Assembly (NCBI GenBank): GCA_031263485.1
Contig: JAISFS010000144.1
Location: 1 to 36,484 of the forward strand
Direction of reading: 5' to 3'
DNA: 36,484 nucleotides
Source of the DNA: Deltaproteobacteria bacterium
GTDB lineage: Bacteria; Desulfobacterota; Desulfarculia; Adiutricales; Adiutricaceae
Positions 1-9,474 of this stretch are shown piece after piece; position 1 is the stretch's first letter; each line of letters opens with the position of its first letter. A program made the position numbers and the translations under genes. The notes under the pieces were generated by a model. That model saw only the letters and a list, made by a program, of their open reading frames with translations, was not told the origin of the DNA and did not search any database.

Positions 1-1148
1 CCCTCCCCACCCCACCTCATTCCGCGTGCTCCAGGACACTTGGATGCCTGCCCGGAAGGCAGGTTCACCGACAGGGCGGCCATCAGATACTTCAGGAGTC
101 GCAGAGACCTGCTCCGGACGCTTCCATCGGACGAAGCCCCTTCCGAAGCGGAGGCCGCCGAGACGCCCGCAAGCCTGGTCGCCCGCTTCTGCGCCCCCTC
201 AAACTATCATGGTCCGCAGAGTTCATGGTCATCCAGACGGTCCCTGCCGGAATGGCAGGCGCTCGTCCGATGCCTCCCGGGCACGGCGGCGTCAGCCGCC
301 AAGCACTCAGTCATAGGCCCGGGTCCCGGCCCGAGGCCCGGCTTGGGTCCCGGACGCCAGGACGTCATTATGCTGAAAATCCCGTTTCCGACAGCCCGGA
401 TGCCATGAACCTCTTTTCAACCAAAGGCTCACGCCGAAAGGTCCCATGTCGCCGTCAACGGTAGCCAGCCTGGTCCGGACAGCCGCATCGACAATAGGGG
501 GAGGGCCATTAATTGCCGATTCGCGGGTCAACCTCTTGCATCTCCCAAGCAGACATAGCCGTTTGACAGCCTCCCTGAGAGCCTGTATATTTCAGAAATG
601 TGTTTTTCAACCTGACATCTTGTGCCAAGCTAGCCCGGCATACGCCGTTCCGTCCGTTGCTCTCAGGCACCCTCCGGCGCTCAGGCTCTCCGGAACCTGA
701 CCTTCGCCTGAAATCCGTCCGCGAGGCCCTTCGACCTGCAGTCGCCAAGACGACCACAGGCCTGAATCGATCTTCCGGCCTTGGACTGCAGTCAGGGCGT
801 CTCGCTACGGAACCGGACACATATGGCGGGTTACGGCGGACGGCCCTGAAACTAATCATCGGCAGAGACTCATCGGCAGAGACGGCCTTGTCTGGATCGA
901 CCGATTGAACCCGCCTTGGTCCCTTACTTCATCTCGGCGTGAGCGCATGCCGGTCAAAGGCGATCGCGGTCCGGCTTTACCTCCTTTATCATCGACTTCC
1001 CTCGCTCCCCCGTCTCTTTAGCCGTCCCGCTCCCCATAAAACCGATCTCGACCCGGTTTCGTTCCGCCAGGCCCATGACATCCTGAAGGCCCCCTCCTGA
1101 CTGACTCTGATAGTCGAAGCTACCCCTTCTGCGGTCCACCAGTACGGC

Positions 1149-1196
1149 GGTCCGGGTGCCCTTTAGTCCGGGTGTCCATTAGTCCGGGTGCCCGGC
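1149..1196. repeat. Tandem repeat, 3 x 16 bp
   Basis: Three consecutive 16-bp units share the core GTCCGGGTGYCC and differ at a few positions. This is one of many short GC-rich tandem arrays in the spacers of this window. No function is visible. Confidence 0.75.
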
Positions 1197-1558
1197 ATTC
1201 CCACTCTCCGCCAGTACGGCAGTCCGGCTCCACGGAGACCGCTAGGCTCCTGCGGGAAACTCTGCCGGGAATCGTAACCCTTGGGTAACGCGAGTCCTGA
1301 AACAACTGAACCCGGCGATCCGCCCGCTCGAGCCACGCTACAACAGCCGGATGCAGCGCCACCGCGACGACTTGTTTGTCATGCCCTTTCCCTGACAGCC
1401 GTTCCGCAGATCCCAGGTCAAGCTTTACGGTCGGAACCGTACGGCATCCATCCAACGATTGCCATCCTCGAACGGACGGGCAAGGCCCTTCCTGACGGCG
1501 GACGAGAAATCCCCGAGGACGCCTTCAATCGACATGAATCGCAGACCAGTATTTCATG

Positions 1559-1660
1559 CAATGTCAACAACTTAAGGGAAGTGGTGTCTGGCAAGCTGTT
1601 GATATCATTAGTATAAATTCCAGGAAAACTGTCGTTTTATACCTTAAGTTGTTGACATTG
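1559..1660. mobile_element. 102-bp MITE-like element with 19-bp perfect terminal inverted repeats and 10-bp target duplication
   Basis: The left end reads CAATGTCAACAACTTAAGG (1559-1577) and the right end (1642-1660) is its exact reverse complement. The element is bracketed by a perfect 10-bp direct repeat GTATTTCATG at 1549-1558 and 1661-1670, as expected of a target-site duplication. The 64-bp interior is AT-richer than its surroundings and has no reading frame, so mobility would depend on a transposase elsewhere. Each terminus carries TTGACA facing outward, a -35-like hexamer often seen at insertion-sequence ends. The parent insertion-sequence family cannot be named from this window; exact ends and duplication imply a fairly recent insertion. 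Confidence 0.85.
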
Positions 1661-1989
1661 GTATTTCATGGCCTCGAGGCCCCCTGTTTCTGCCCGGAGC
1701 GCGGGAGCTTGTCCCTAAGTGCTGATGCGCTCCACTGTCCGAATCCCGATGCCCCGACCGACCTCCTGGCAATCTCTCGCGACCGGACCGCCCGAACGCC
1801 AACAGGCTCGAGCTGCCTCAGCCTGAACCGGAATCACGCTTGAACAGAACACCACGCATCTGACGCCTTGATCGCCCCGAAAACTTGAATCCCTCAGGAT
1901 CCGGGGAACCGTTGTCCCGTGCATCCCTTAATCCCTAACCCCGAAGACCATGATATCCTTGTCCGTAGCCGCAACTGGAGCTCATTGAC

Positions 1990-4900
1990 ATGACGATCGC
2001 CACGGAGCCCGTACTCCCGGAACACGCCGCCCCTCCCCTTCCGCCGCCCGTAAGCTGGACATGCCAGCCGACTCCTGCCGTAGCCGCCAGCCTTCCTCCG
2101 AAGGCGCCCGGGACCTCCGCGCCAGACATCCCTGCTCCGACGCTGATCCTGGGCCTTGCCCTGGGCCTGGGCCTGGGCCTGATCACTGGCCTAGCCGCTG
2201 GCCCGTGCCTTGCTCAACCGACCGGCACGTCCCCGAGGGATAGGGTGTCCCTTCTCGTGAACGACCCCGAGAGCCTTACGGCGCATCGCGCCATAGACGG
2301 GGCCGACTTCGGGCCCGATACGGAAGTGCGCGTCTTCTGCCTCTCCGAGCTTGAGGGCGAACCCGAGGACGCCGAGTTCGTGAAGGGGTCGCGGCTCCTC
2401 ATCGTGGACGCCATGGGGGCGAGGCTCACGCGCTGGATGAGGGACAACGGGGCAGTCGGCGACGACCGCGCCATCTTCGCTCTGCGGGGCGGCAGGCAGA
2501 ACGACGAGCTGAAAAAGGCGGGGTTCATGTTCGACGACCGGGTCGCGGACTACTACCGGAGCCTGTCGCCGGAGAACGTGGCCAACATGGTACGCAGGGC
2601 CATCAGCCTCTCGTTCGACCCTGACAGGGACTACGCGCCGATAGCCGAGCAGCACGAGCTGGGGGTCTATCATCCCTCCGCGCCGAGGGTATTCGGGACT
2701 GCCGAGGAGTATATGGAGTGGTACAGGACACAGCCCTCCTACGTCGAAGGCAGGCCGCTTCTCGGCATCATGTTCTACGCGGGCTACCTCCTGGAGGGCC
2801 AGCGGGAGCCGCTGGACGAGCTAATCGGCATCATGGAGGAGGAGGGCTTCAACGTCTTTCCGGCCCTGGGGAGCGATCTGCCGCTGGCCGAGAACCTGAT
2901 GCTGGATCCCGACCGCAAGAGCAGGGTGGACGCGGCGCTGTGCTTCTCCTTCAGGTTCGCCATGTCGGACGATCGGGCGCGGAAGGCGTTCGCGGACATG
3001 GACGTGCCCGCCTTCAACGCCGTCAGGATCAACGGCCAGACCCTGGAAGACTGGCGCGAGAGCCCCCGGGGGGTCGGCCCGTTAAGCATCATCATGAGCA
3101 TCGACAACCCCGAGACCACCGGGCTCATTGAACCCGTCATCCTCATGGGCAAGCGCGCCGAGACCCTCTCGGACGGATCCACGGCCTGGCACTACGAACT
3201 CATGCCTGACCACGCGCGGCACGCGGCCAAAAGGCTCCACGGGCGCATCGCCCTCAAGACGAAATCGGCCCCCGAAAAGAGGGTGGCCCTCATGTACTGG
3301 AACAACTCGCGGGGCAAGCAGGGCATCGGGGCGTCCTACATGAACGTCTTCCGGAGCATGTCGGCCATAGCGGAGAGGCTCGCGGCCGAGGGCTACGACA
3401 TCCCACTCGACCCGCCGCTCACGGAGGAGGAGGTCAAGGCACTGGTCCTCCGGGGCGGGCGCAACATCGGGTCATGGGCGCCGGGGGAGCTCGACTCGCT
3501 CATAGACGACGGGAGCGCGGTGCAGTGGCCCGTCTCGGAGTACCTCGAGCACTTCCGGAAGCTTCCGCAGGAGTTCCGGGACAAGGTCACCGCGCAGTGG
3601 GGCCCCCCTGAGGACGCCGCCATCATGGCCAGGGACGGGAAGCTCATCATACCCGTCATCGTCAGGGGCAACCTAGCGCTCCTCCCCCAGGGCTCGCGCG
3701 GGATGTCCGACGACCCCATGAAGCTGTACCACGACCCCCACGTCTACCCGCACCACCAGTACATCGCGGTGTACCTGTGGCTGGAGCACGTCTGGAAAGC
3801 GGACGCCGTAATCCATCTGGGCACCCACGGGACCCTGGAGTGGCTGCCCGGCAAGCAGACGGGGCTGGCCCTCACCGATCCTCCGGAAGTCACGCTCGGG
3901 ACGCTCCCGGTCGTCTACCCTTACATCATGGACGATCTGGGCGAGGGCATCCAGGCCAAGCGCCGGGGCAGGGCCGTGATAATCGACCACCTCATCCCGC
4001 CGCTCGTGACCGCCGGCGGCTACGAGGAGTACGAGAAGCTGGCCGGGCTGGTGAAGGAGTACGAGGACGCGGAACGGATAGGGTCGCCTACCGCGCCAGG
4101 CTACCTGGACGAGATAGCGGTGCTTGCCGGGACCATGGGGCTGGGGAAGGATCTTGACATCGGCGACTTCCGGACGGCCGAGGCGGTCCAGAGCCTCTCC
4201 GTATACCTCGAGTACCTGGCGACGACGGACGTCCCGTACGGGCTCCACACCTTCGGCACGTCCCCTTCGGGCGACGCGGCGGAATCGCTCCTGGACGTGA
4301 TAAGCGGCATGAACCCCCGGCTCGACCGCGCCGATACCGCTGCGAAGATCGCGGCCTCCGGCCCCAACGAGCTCGACTCGCTCGTGAAGGCCCTGAGGGG
4401 CGGCCACGTCGAGCCCGGGGAGGGCAACGACCCGGCCCGCAACCCCGCGGCGCTTCCCACGGGCCGGAACTTCTACGGCATCTCGCCCGGGAGGATCCCC
4501 ACTGCGGAGGCCTGGCGGCTGGGCCGGATGGCGGCGGACGAGATCATCCGGAACTACATGGCGGCTCACGACGGGACGTTCCCCGACAAGGTGGCGGTCG
4601 TCCTCTGGTCTCTGGAGGCCCTGCGCAGCGAGGGCCTGAACGAGTCGACCGTCCTGGCCCTCATCGGGGTCGAACCCGTCTGGGATCCTTCGGGCATCGT
4701 CTCCGGGACAAGGCCCATACCCGGAAGCGTATTGGGCCGTCCCAGGGTGGACGTGGCCATAGACGCCTCGAGCCTGTACCGCGACCTGTTCCCGGACAAG
4801 ATCCTGTTTCTTGACAACGCGATCCGCCAGGCGGCGGTCCAGGACGACGTGGAGAACTTCATAGCCGCAGGGGACGAGCGCAACCGCCGGGAGCTCCGGG

Positions 4901-6198
4901 CCAAGGGATTCTCCGAGGAGGAGGCCGGGCGCTTCTCCAAGGTCCGTATCTTCTCCGCCAGGCCCGGCGCCTACGGGAACCGCGTCGCGGGCGCCGCGCT
5001 CGCCTCCGGGCAATGGGACGATCCCGAGGACATCTCCCGCACGTTCAGGGAGAACACCGGCTTCGCGTACGGACAGGGCTTCTGGGGCGAGCCCGCCCGC
5101 GATTCCCTGGAGATGAACCTGTCCGGCGCCAAGGTCGCCTGGCACTCCCGGACGTCCCGGCTCTACGGCGTCTTGGACAACGACGACAACTTCATGTACC
5201 TGGGCGGCCTGGCCATGGCCATCACGTCCCTCTCGGATCAGCCTCCCGACACCTTCATCGCCGACCAGCGCACGGCCGGCCAGGTGAAAATGGCCCCGAT
5301 CGCGAACTTCATCGGCCAGGAGACCAGGGCCAGGTACCTGAACCCCACGTGGATCGAGGGCATGAAGGCGGAAGGCTACGCGGGGGCCCGCGAGATGTCC
5401 GATTTCGTGGAGTTCCTCTGGGGCTGGCAGGTGACCGCGCCCGGGGCCGTGGACGATTCGCTTTGGGACCAGACCTACGAGGTCTACGTCGAGGACAAGT
5501 ACGGCCAGGATCTGCCGGAATTCATGGACGAGAACAACGCCTGGGCCTTCCAGTCGATTACCGGCAGGATGCTCGAGGCCGTCCGCAAGGGCTACTGGGA
5601 GCCCTCAGAAGAGGCCCGGCGGAAGCTCGCCGCCGACTACGCCACGAGCGTGATCGAGCGCGGCGTCGCCTGCTGCGACCACACCTGCAACAACCCCCAG
5701 TTGAACCAGATGGTCATGAACATCATCTCGCTTCCCGGCGTCATGAGCCCCGAGCTGGCGGCCCAGTTCAGGATGGCCATCGAGGCTATGGGCAAGAAGC
5801 CGCTCGAGGAGCAGGCGGCGGAGAGGGAAAGGCTCTTGAAGGATCTGGGCGAGCAGCGGAGAGCCAACGACACGAACCCGCCCACCGAGGCCGGGCCGAC
5901 CGATGACCAGTCGGACGCGGAAAGCGTGAGGGGCCTCAGGATGGAATCGGTTGACCGGCCCGCCGAGGACAGCTCTCTTTCCTCCTCCGGCGTGGAATGG
6001 ACCGTGTCCGCCTTCGTCCTGGCGATCCTTGCCGTCTTCTTCATAGGCTACCGCATGATGTCCCGCAAACGGCGCCGGCCGCCGTCCGGCGGCCCGGAGG
6101 CGAACGTAAGCCAGACCGGAGGCGGCCCAGCCTCTTCCGCCGACGCGATCACGGACAGCCGGGATGCCGGGGAAAGCGGCAAGGGAGCTGACCGCTGA
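1990..6198 (+). CDS. CobN / magnesium-chelatase H-type large chelatase subunit, exported and membrane-anchored
   Basis: This 1402-residue protein belongs to the CobN/BchH family, the large subunits that bind a tetrapyrrole and insert or remove a metal. The hallmark segment VIHLGTHGTLEWLPGK lies at residues 607-622 and a CCDHTCNNP motif at 1228-1236. Cytosolic CobN lacks membrane segments; here a Pro-rich 50-residue leader precedes a hydrophobic stretch at about 51-70, and a single transmembrane helix at about 1338-1355 is followed by RKRRR and a polar tail. The catalytic body should therefore face the periplasm, with the C-terminal tail inside. That layout recalls HmuS-type chelatases of haem-uptake loci more than B12 synthesis; this is inference. 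The start ATG has TGGAG 9 nt upstream, though the long leader leaves the start uncertain. No cobS/T, chlI/D or receptor gene is adjacent. Confidence 0.9.
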   Translation: MTIATEPVLPEHAAPPLPPPVSWTCQPTPAVAASLPPKAPGTSAPDIPAPTLILGLALGLGLGLITGLAAGPCLAQPTGTSPRDRVSLLVNDPESLTAHRAIDGADFGPDTEVRVFCLSELEGEPEDAEFVKGSRLLIVDAMGARLTRWMRDNGAVGDDRAIFALRGGRQNDELKKAGFMFDDRVADYYRSLSPENVANMVRRAISLSFDPDRDYAPIAEQHELGVYHPSAPRVFGTAEEYMEWYRTQPSYVEGRPLLGIMFYAGYLLEGQREPLDELIGIMEEEGFNVFPALGSDLPLAENLMLDPDRKSRVDAALCFSFRFAMSDDRARKAFADMDVPAFNAVRINGQTLEDWRESPRGVGPLSIIMSIDNPETTGLIEPVILMGKRAETLSDGSTAWHYELMPDHARHAAKRLHGRIALKTKSAPEKRVALMYWNNSRGKQGIGASYMNVFRSMSAIAERLAAEGYDIPLDPPLTEEEVKALVLRGGRNIGSWAPGELDSLIDDGSAVQWPVSEYLEHFRKLPQEFRDKVTAQWGPPEDAAIMARDGKLIIPVIVRGNLALLPQGSRGMSDDPMKLYHDPHVYPHHQYIAVYLWLEHVWKADAVIHLGTHGTLEWLPGKQTGLALTDPPEVTLGTLPVVYPYIMDDLGEGIQAKRRGRAVIIDHLIPPLVTAGGYEEYEKLAGLVKEYEDAERIGSPTAPGYLDEIAVLAGTMGLGKDLDIGDFRTAEAVQSLSVYLEYLATTDVPYGLHTFGTSPSGDAAESLLDVISGMNPRLDRADTAAKIAASGPNELDSLVKALRGGHVEPGEGNDPARNPAALPTGRNFYGISPGRIPTAEAWRLGRMAADEIIRNYMAAHDGTFPDKVAVVLWSLEALRSEGLNESTVLALIGVEPVWDPSGIVSGTRPIPGSVLGRPRVDVAIDASSLYRDLFPDKILFLDNAIRQAAVQDDVENFIAAGDERNRRELRAKGFSEEEAGRFSKVRIFSARPGAYGNRVAGAALASGQWDDPEDISRTFRENTGFAYGQGFWGEPARDSLEMNLSGAKVAWHSRTSRLYGVLDNDDNFMYLGGLAMAITSLSDQPPDTFIADQRTAGQVKMAPIANFIGQETRARYLNPTWIEGMKAEGYAGAREMSDFVEFLWGWQVTAPGAVDDSLWDQTYEVYVEDKYGQDLPEFMDENNAWAFQSITGRMLEAVRKGYWEPSEEARRKLAADYATSVIERGVACCDHTCNNPQLNQMVMNIISLPGVMSPELAAQFRMAIEAMGKKPLEEQAAERERLLKDLGEQRRANDTNPPTEAGPTDDQSDAESVRGLRMESVDRPAEDSSLSSSGVEWTVSAFVLAILAVFFIGYRMMSRKRRRPPSGGPEANVSQTGGGPASSADAITDSRDAGESGKGADR

Positions 6199-6342
6199 AC
6201 GGCTTCAGGCCGGGTCGCATCGGGTCCCCGTGCGGCTCAGCGAGATCTCACCCGCGTCTTTCCCTCCGGCTGACATGACCCGGTCACGACAGGCGTGGGC
6301 CTGAGGCGCCCCCGTCACCGGCAACACGCCGCAGGGAAAAAC

Positions 6343-6363
6343 CCCCGAGACCATGCCTCGGGG
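6343..6363 (-). terminator. Rho-independent terminator-like hairpin
   Basis: CCCCGAG and CTCGGGG form a 7-bp stem around a 7-nt loop. Read on the minus strand it is followed by GTTTTT, a proper U-tract; on the plus strand only TT follows. It sits 145 bp after the chelatase stop, so it may act in both directions, and lies downstream of the decayed minus-strand frame. Confidence 0.55.
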
Positions 6364-6656
6364 TTCACGCCGGACTGGCTGAAAAGGGACACAGAACGGG
6401 GATCACGGCCTGTCCGCGTGGACGGAAACCATAGACCGCCTCAGGGAAGACCGCAGACGTGCGGAAGTTTACTGCCGGCTTCAGGCCGAGCACGTGCCGG
6501 AGCTGCCCCCCGGGCGTGAACTGCCAAACGAAAGTCCTGACGACACAGACCGTTTTGGTATATTGCCAGAACGATATGGGGCTCGCGCACAGGCGTACGG
6601 CTCAGGACACAGGCGAACGGCTCAGGACGAAGACTGGTGAAAGACGTTCAATCCCC

Positions 6657-7136
6657 TCAACGCCATGAGGGAAACATCCGGCTACTGAAGATCTGACATC
6701 GCCCAGCTGCCGCGTGATGATCAGTGGCCAGACGAAGATCCAGCACAGGTTCAAGGTCGGTTGCAACGGCTAGAAGTTCATACGGATCGAATGCCATAAT
6801 AAAATCTTGATCCGTTTCAGGAAATTATCGTCTTCATAATGACGTTCGTGATCGCATAACAATTCAAAGACAGATTTTATGACGAGAGAGCAACAAGATG
6901 GGGTATGTGTATCCAGAAATCTAAAATCAGCATACTCAAATATAGATATGTAACGAGCAGTTTTTTTTAGACAGTCGCGGACTCTCTCTTCACGAAGCAG
7001 TCATGGAAACTTGCCCTTACCGCAACCAATTCTCTAAAAAACCAGTATCCCTGCCATGATTGAGACGGCCAACCTCGAAACCTGGATCTTCCGTGGCATT
7101 ATCACGCTTTCTCCCTACTTGACGGATAGTTGACAT
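6657..7136 (-). pseudogene. Possible decayed gene, frameshifted remnants of unknown function
   Basis: Protein-like stretches occur in successive frames: an ATG-started 39-residue frame (7136-7017, beginning MSTIRQVGRKRDNATEDPGF), an overlapping stretch containing RELVAVRASFHDCFVKRE, a 76-codon open stretch (7000-6770) containing DCLKKTARYISIFEYADFRF, and a 46-residue frame (6797-6657) beginning MAFDPYELLAVATDLEP. Their composition looks more protein-like than the chance frames elsewhere in the spacers. Three or more frame changes would be needed to join them. I do not recognise a family, and AT-rich DNA could give this by chance. Confidence 0.35.
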
Positions 7137-7158
7137 GCCTGGTTTATTCACGTACAAT
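7130..7158 (+). promoter_or_regulatory. Sigma70-type promoter for the AAA-ATPase/nuclease gene
   Basis: TTGACA (7130-7135), a 17-bp spacer and TACAAT (7153-7158) match the sigma70 consensus in 11 of 12 positions. The predicted transcript would start near 7165, run through the ~205-bp dispersed element and leave an unusually long leader of about 380 nt before the gene at 7546. Confidence 0.65.
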
Positions 7159-7360
7159 AAATACGTTGATGTAATTAGTCGGCGAGGGATTCATGGCAAA
7201 GAACGGGATGGGGCGGCGGCAGTCCAATCAGGTTGACTGGCAGTCATGCCTCTTTAACAGGTTCGTCTTGTCTGCCATTATGCCTCCTTGATGGCAATGA
7301 CCAGGGGGCATCGCCTGTCTCGTGTTGCCATTCCGACCTATTACGGTTCCGTCGTTAATA
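7153..7360 (+). repeat. Dispersed ~205-bp element, copy 1
   Basis: This stretch aligns over its full length with 17989-18198 at roughly two-thirds identity. Shared exact blocks include CGGCGAGGGATTCATG (16 bp), TGGGGCGGCGGC, GGCAGTCATG and CGGTTCCGTC, in the same order and spacing. Its ends are imperfect inverted repeats; both arms in this copy carry GTAAT and GTCGG. No reading frame is conserved between the copies, so it looks like a non-autonomous mobile or structured repeat rather than a gene fragment. Confidence 0.7.
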
Positions 7361-7417
7361 TGGCGTTAGCGGCATGGTCGAACTCCAAGATCCCGCTAGG
7401 CGGTTGCCCTGACGTCG

Positions 7418-7509
7418 TTACAGGGATTCCATGGGCTTTCCCGTCGCAGAGGTCAACCAGATTTTCTTAGGTGCCTTTACACCTTGTCTCAGATCTCATA
7501 TCCCTGTAA
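7418..7509. repeat. 10-bp perfect inverted repeat upstream of the nuclease gene
   Basis: TTACAGGGAT at 7418-7427 is exactly inverted at 7500-7509, leaving 72 bp between the arms; the right arm ends 36 bp before the ATG. It could be a regulatory site or the ends of a small degenerate element. No flanking duplication was found. Confidence 0.4.
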
Positions 7510-7545
7510 GTATCGTAGGTGAACTGCCATCATGGAGTCCAAATC

Positions 7546-9474
7546 ATGGAAGACGATTGCAAATCCGTGGAAATCACCGAAGATTCATTCTTGCAATTAA
7601 GGCTGCAAGGAGCGGTGTATGTAGACAAAACTTCGTTTATTGTTCAGTTGGCAAAATCACGCGGTCCTTTTTTTCTCTCGAGGCCGAGGAGATTCGGCAA
7701 AAGCCTTTTGCTTGACACCTTCCAACAGATGTTCGAAGGAAAAAAAGAGATTTTCGCCGGGCTGGAGATTGAAACTCTGTCTCCGAATTTCGCCGAGAGG
7801 ATCTTTCCTGTAATCCGGATCAACATGAATACCGTTGACTCCGATCCGAACCATTTCCAAGACGGCTTGATAAGCAAGTTAATTCCTATTGCCAATTCAT
7901 ATGATGTTCAAATCAGCCGATCCAGCATCGCCAACGCTATCAGCGATTTGATAATGAATATTTCCATAAAATGCGCCGCTCCGAAAATCAATGACATGAG
8001 CCACGGACGCGTCAATGTTGGAGACAAAAACGTTGTCATTCTCATCGATGAGTATGATTTCCCTTTGTTGAAACACCTTCATGATCCAGTTAAAATTGAA
8101 AAAATCAGATCGATGCTATATGATTTTTATTCATCGCTCAAGGGATGCAGCAATTTTCTTCGCTTCACATTCATAACAGGGATTACAAAATTCAAGCAAT
8201 TATCGCTTTTTTCGGCGATGAATAACATCAATGACATCAGTTTTCACGAAAATTTTTCAGCTATCTGCGGTTTTACCAAAAAGGAAATAACCGATTCATA
8301 TGGGAAGCATCTTAACAAGGCCCTCCCTAAAGTGATTGAAAGGGGAGGGTTGCCTAGTGGTTCGACCGTTGACGATATCATGGACAAGATTTCGTATTGG
8401 TACGATGGCTACAGTTGGGACGGAACGACAAGAGTGTTCAACCCGTTCTCGATCAAAAATTTTCTCGAAATATTTTTGTTTAAAGACTATTGGTATGAAT
8501 CGGGAACATCTCTTTTCACTGGTATTATGAATTCTTTCGATGGAAACCGGCTCTCGATATTTGGCAGAGATATATCCTTAGAGTCCCCTATCGCAATTCA
8601 GGACACGGGCAACATAAAGGATGAGGCGTTCCTTTTGCAGGCGGGCTATCTGACTATCGACAGCATCTCCTATATCGGCGGCTCAGAAATCTATCGATTG
8701 AGAATTCCCAACAATGAAATCAAAAGAGCGCTAAACAAAGAACTTTCGGACAAATTCCTAAGTTTTATAGCGAACCTTGAGTTCATGGATAAAAGTGGCG
8801 AGCCTCTTACCAATTTTACGAGCATGAAAGACAAACTATTATCTTCCTTATGGTCCTGCGACGTCAACAGCTCGGAAGAGCTACTAGGTTCCATATTCTC
8901 AGGAAATCCGAAAGAATGGTATCGTAACGTAGGCGAAGGCAGTTATAAATTAATTTTACTGACCATCATGCGGTTCGGAGGAGCGATTTTCACCGGAAAC
9001 TTGCTGGAGGCTTTGGGAGAAGTATATTCCAATGCCGGCAGAGCTGATCTCTTGTTGGATGTATCAGGTAAAGGCTATATTGTCGTGGAGCTTAAATACG
9101 CGTCCGATTCTGACAAACCAGGAAATTCCGATGCTATTCCTGGTTTGCAGACCGTTCCGATCAAGGTTCTTGCTGACCCTTCAAGCGACCATGGACCGCG
9201 TGCCGATATTGACGGATGTTCCAGACTAATAGAACTGGGAAGTCTGCCGGATAACGTCAAACGCATCCTCGAAAGAAAAATTAATGAGGCTTTCAAGCAG
9301 ATATCCGAGAAGGATTACACCAAGCCTTATCTCGCTTCCGGCAAACCAGTCCTGGCTGCCGCAGTGGCGGTTTACGGCACATCCGCAGTGATGGTACGTT
9401 TCGGGAGAATTGTGTGGAAAGCCAACGGGGATAACGAGACGGATATCAAGGAAATCGAGCTGTCCGCCCCATAG
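7546..9474 (+). CDS. AAA-ATPase-like protein with C-terminal PD-(D/E)XK nuclease domain
   Basis: The 642-residue product matches the two-domain family of an AAA-ATPase-like N-terminus (PF09820 type) joined to a PD-(D/E)XK nuclease-fold C-terminus (PF08011 type). Visible motifs are the Walker A-like SRPRRFGKS at 45-53, Walker B VVILIDEYD at 163-171, and nuclease residues D501 in GRADLLLD with E515 and K517 in VELKY. The family is often multicopy in gut and host-associated bacteria; its role is unsettled, with defence or mobile-element functions proposed. I chose ATG 7546 because GGAG lies 8 nt upstream; a GTG nine codons earlier has no such site. Base composition is far more AT-rich than the flanking genes and no partner gene adjoins, suggesting horizontal acquisition. 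All key motifs are present, so the gene looks intact. Confidence 0.92.
   Translation: MEDDCKSVEITEDSFLQLRLQGAVYVDKTSFIVQLAKSRGPFFLSRPRRFGKSLLLDTFQQMFEGKKEIFAGLEIETLSPNFAERIFPVIRINMNTVDSDPNHFQDGLISKLIPIANSYDVQISRSSIANAISDLIMNISIKCAAPKINDMSHGRVNVGDKNVVILIDEYDFPLLKHLHDPVKIEKIRSMLYDFYSSLKGCSNFLRFTFITGITKFKQLSLFSAMNNINDISFHENFSAICGFTKKEITDSYGKHLNKALPKVIERGGLPSGSTVDDIMDKISYWYDGYSWDGTTRVFNPFSIKNFLEIFLFKDYWYESGTSLFTGIMNSFDGNRLSIFGRDISLESPIAIQDTGNIKDEAFLLQAGYLTIDSISYIGGSEIYRLRIPNNEIKRALNKELSDKFLSFIANLEFMDKSGEPLTNFTSMKDKLLSSLWSCDVNSSEELLGSIFSGNPKEWYRNVGEGSYKLILLTIMRFGGAIFTGNLLEALGEVYSNAGRADLLLDVSGKGYIVVELKYASDSDKPGNSDAIPGLQTVPIKVLADPSSDHGPRADIDGCSRLIELGSLPDNVKRILERKINEAFKQISEKDYTKPYLASGKPVLAAAVAVYGTSAVMVRFGRIVWKANGDNETDIKEIELSAP

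Larger units (their letters stand above)
1..1989. other. Gene-free region upstream of the chelatase gene
   Basis: I find no open frame here with convincing protein character: every frame of 60-120 codons is arginine/proline-rich and looks like chance openness in GC-rich DNA. The stretch holds a 14-bp tandem duplication at about 857-884, a three-unit 16-bp tandem repeat at 1149-1196 and an inverted-repeat element at 1559-1660. No RNA gene or riboswitch was recognised; in particular I saw no cobalamin-riboswitch box upstream of the CobN-like gene. Confidence 0.6.
6199..7545. other. Intergenic region, mostly AT-richer than the rest
   Basis: No intact gene is seen. From left to right it holds a terminator-like hairpin (6343-6363), a decayed minus-strand reading frame (6657-7136), a consensus plus-strand promoter (7130-7158), one copy of a ~205-bp dispersed element (7153-7360) and a 10-bp perfect inverted repeat (7418-7509). 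Base composition drops sharply from about 6780 onward and stays low through the following gene, which points to acquired DNA. Confidence 0.6.

Noticed and set aside
1700..1989. Cobalamin riboswitch upstream of the CobN-like gene
   Set aside because: No B12-box-like conserved core or matching stem pattern could be found by eye.
3673..5145. 490-codon open frame antisense to the chelatase gene
   Set aside because: Arg/Gly/Val-rich translation without motifs, caused by high GC and the codon structure of the true gene on the other strand.
7193..7291. Short peptide beginning MAKNGMGRRQS shared in part by both dispersed elements
   Set aside because: Base changes between the copies are not concentrated at third codon positions, the frame is interrupted by a stop in copy 2 and shifted in copy 1, so coding is not supported.
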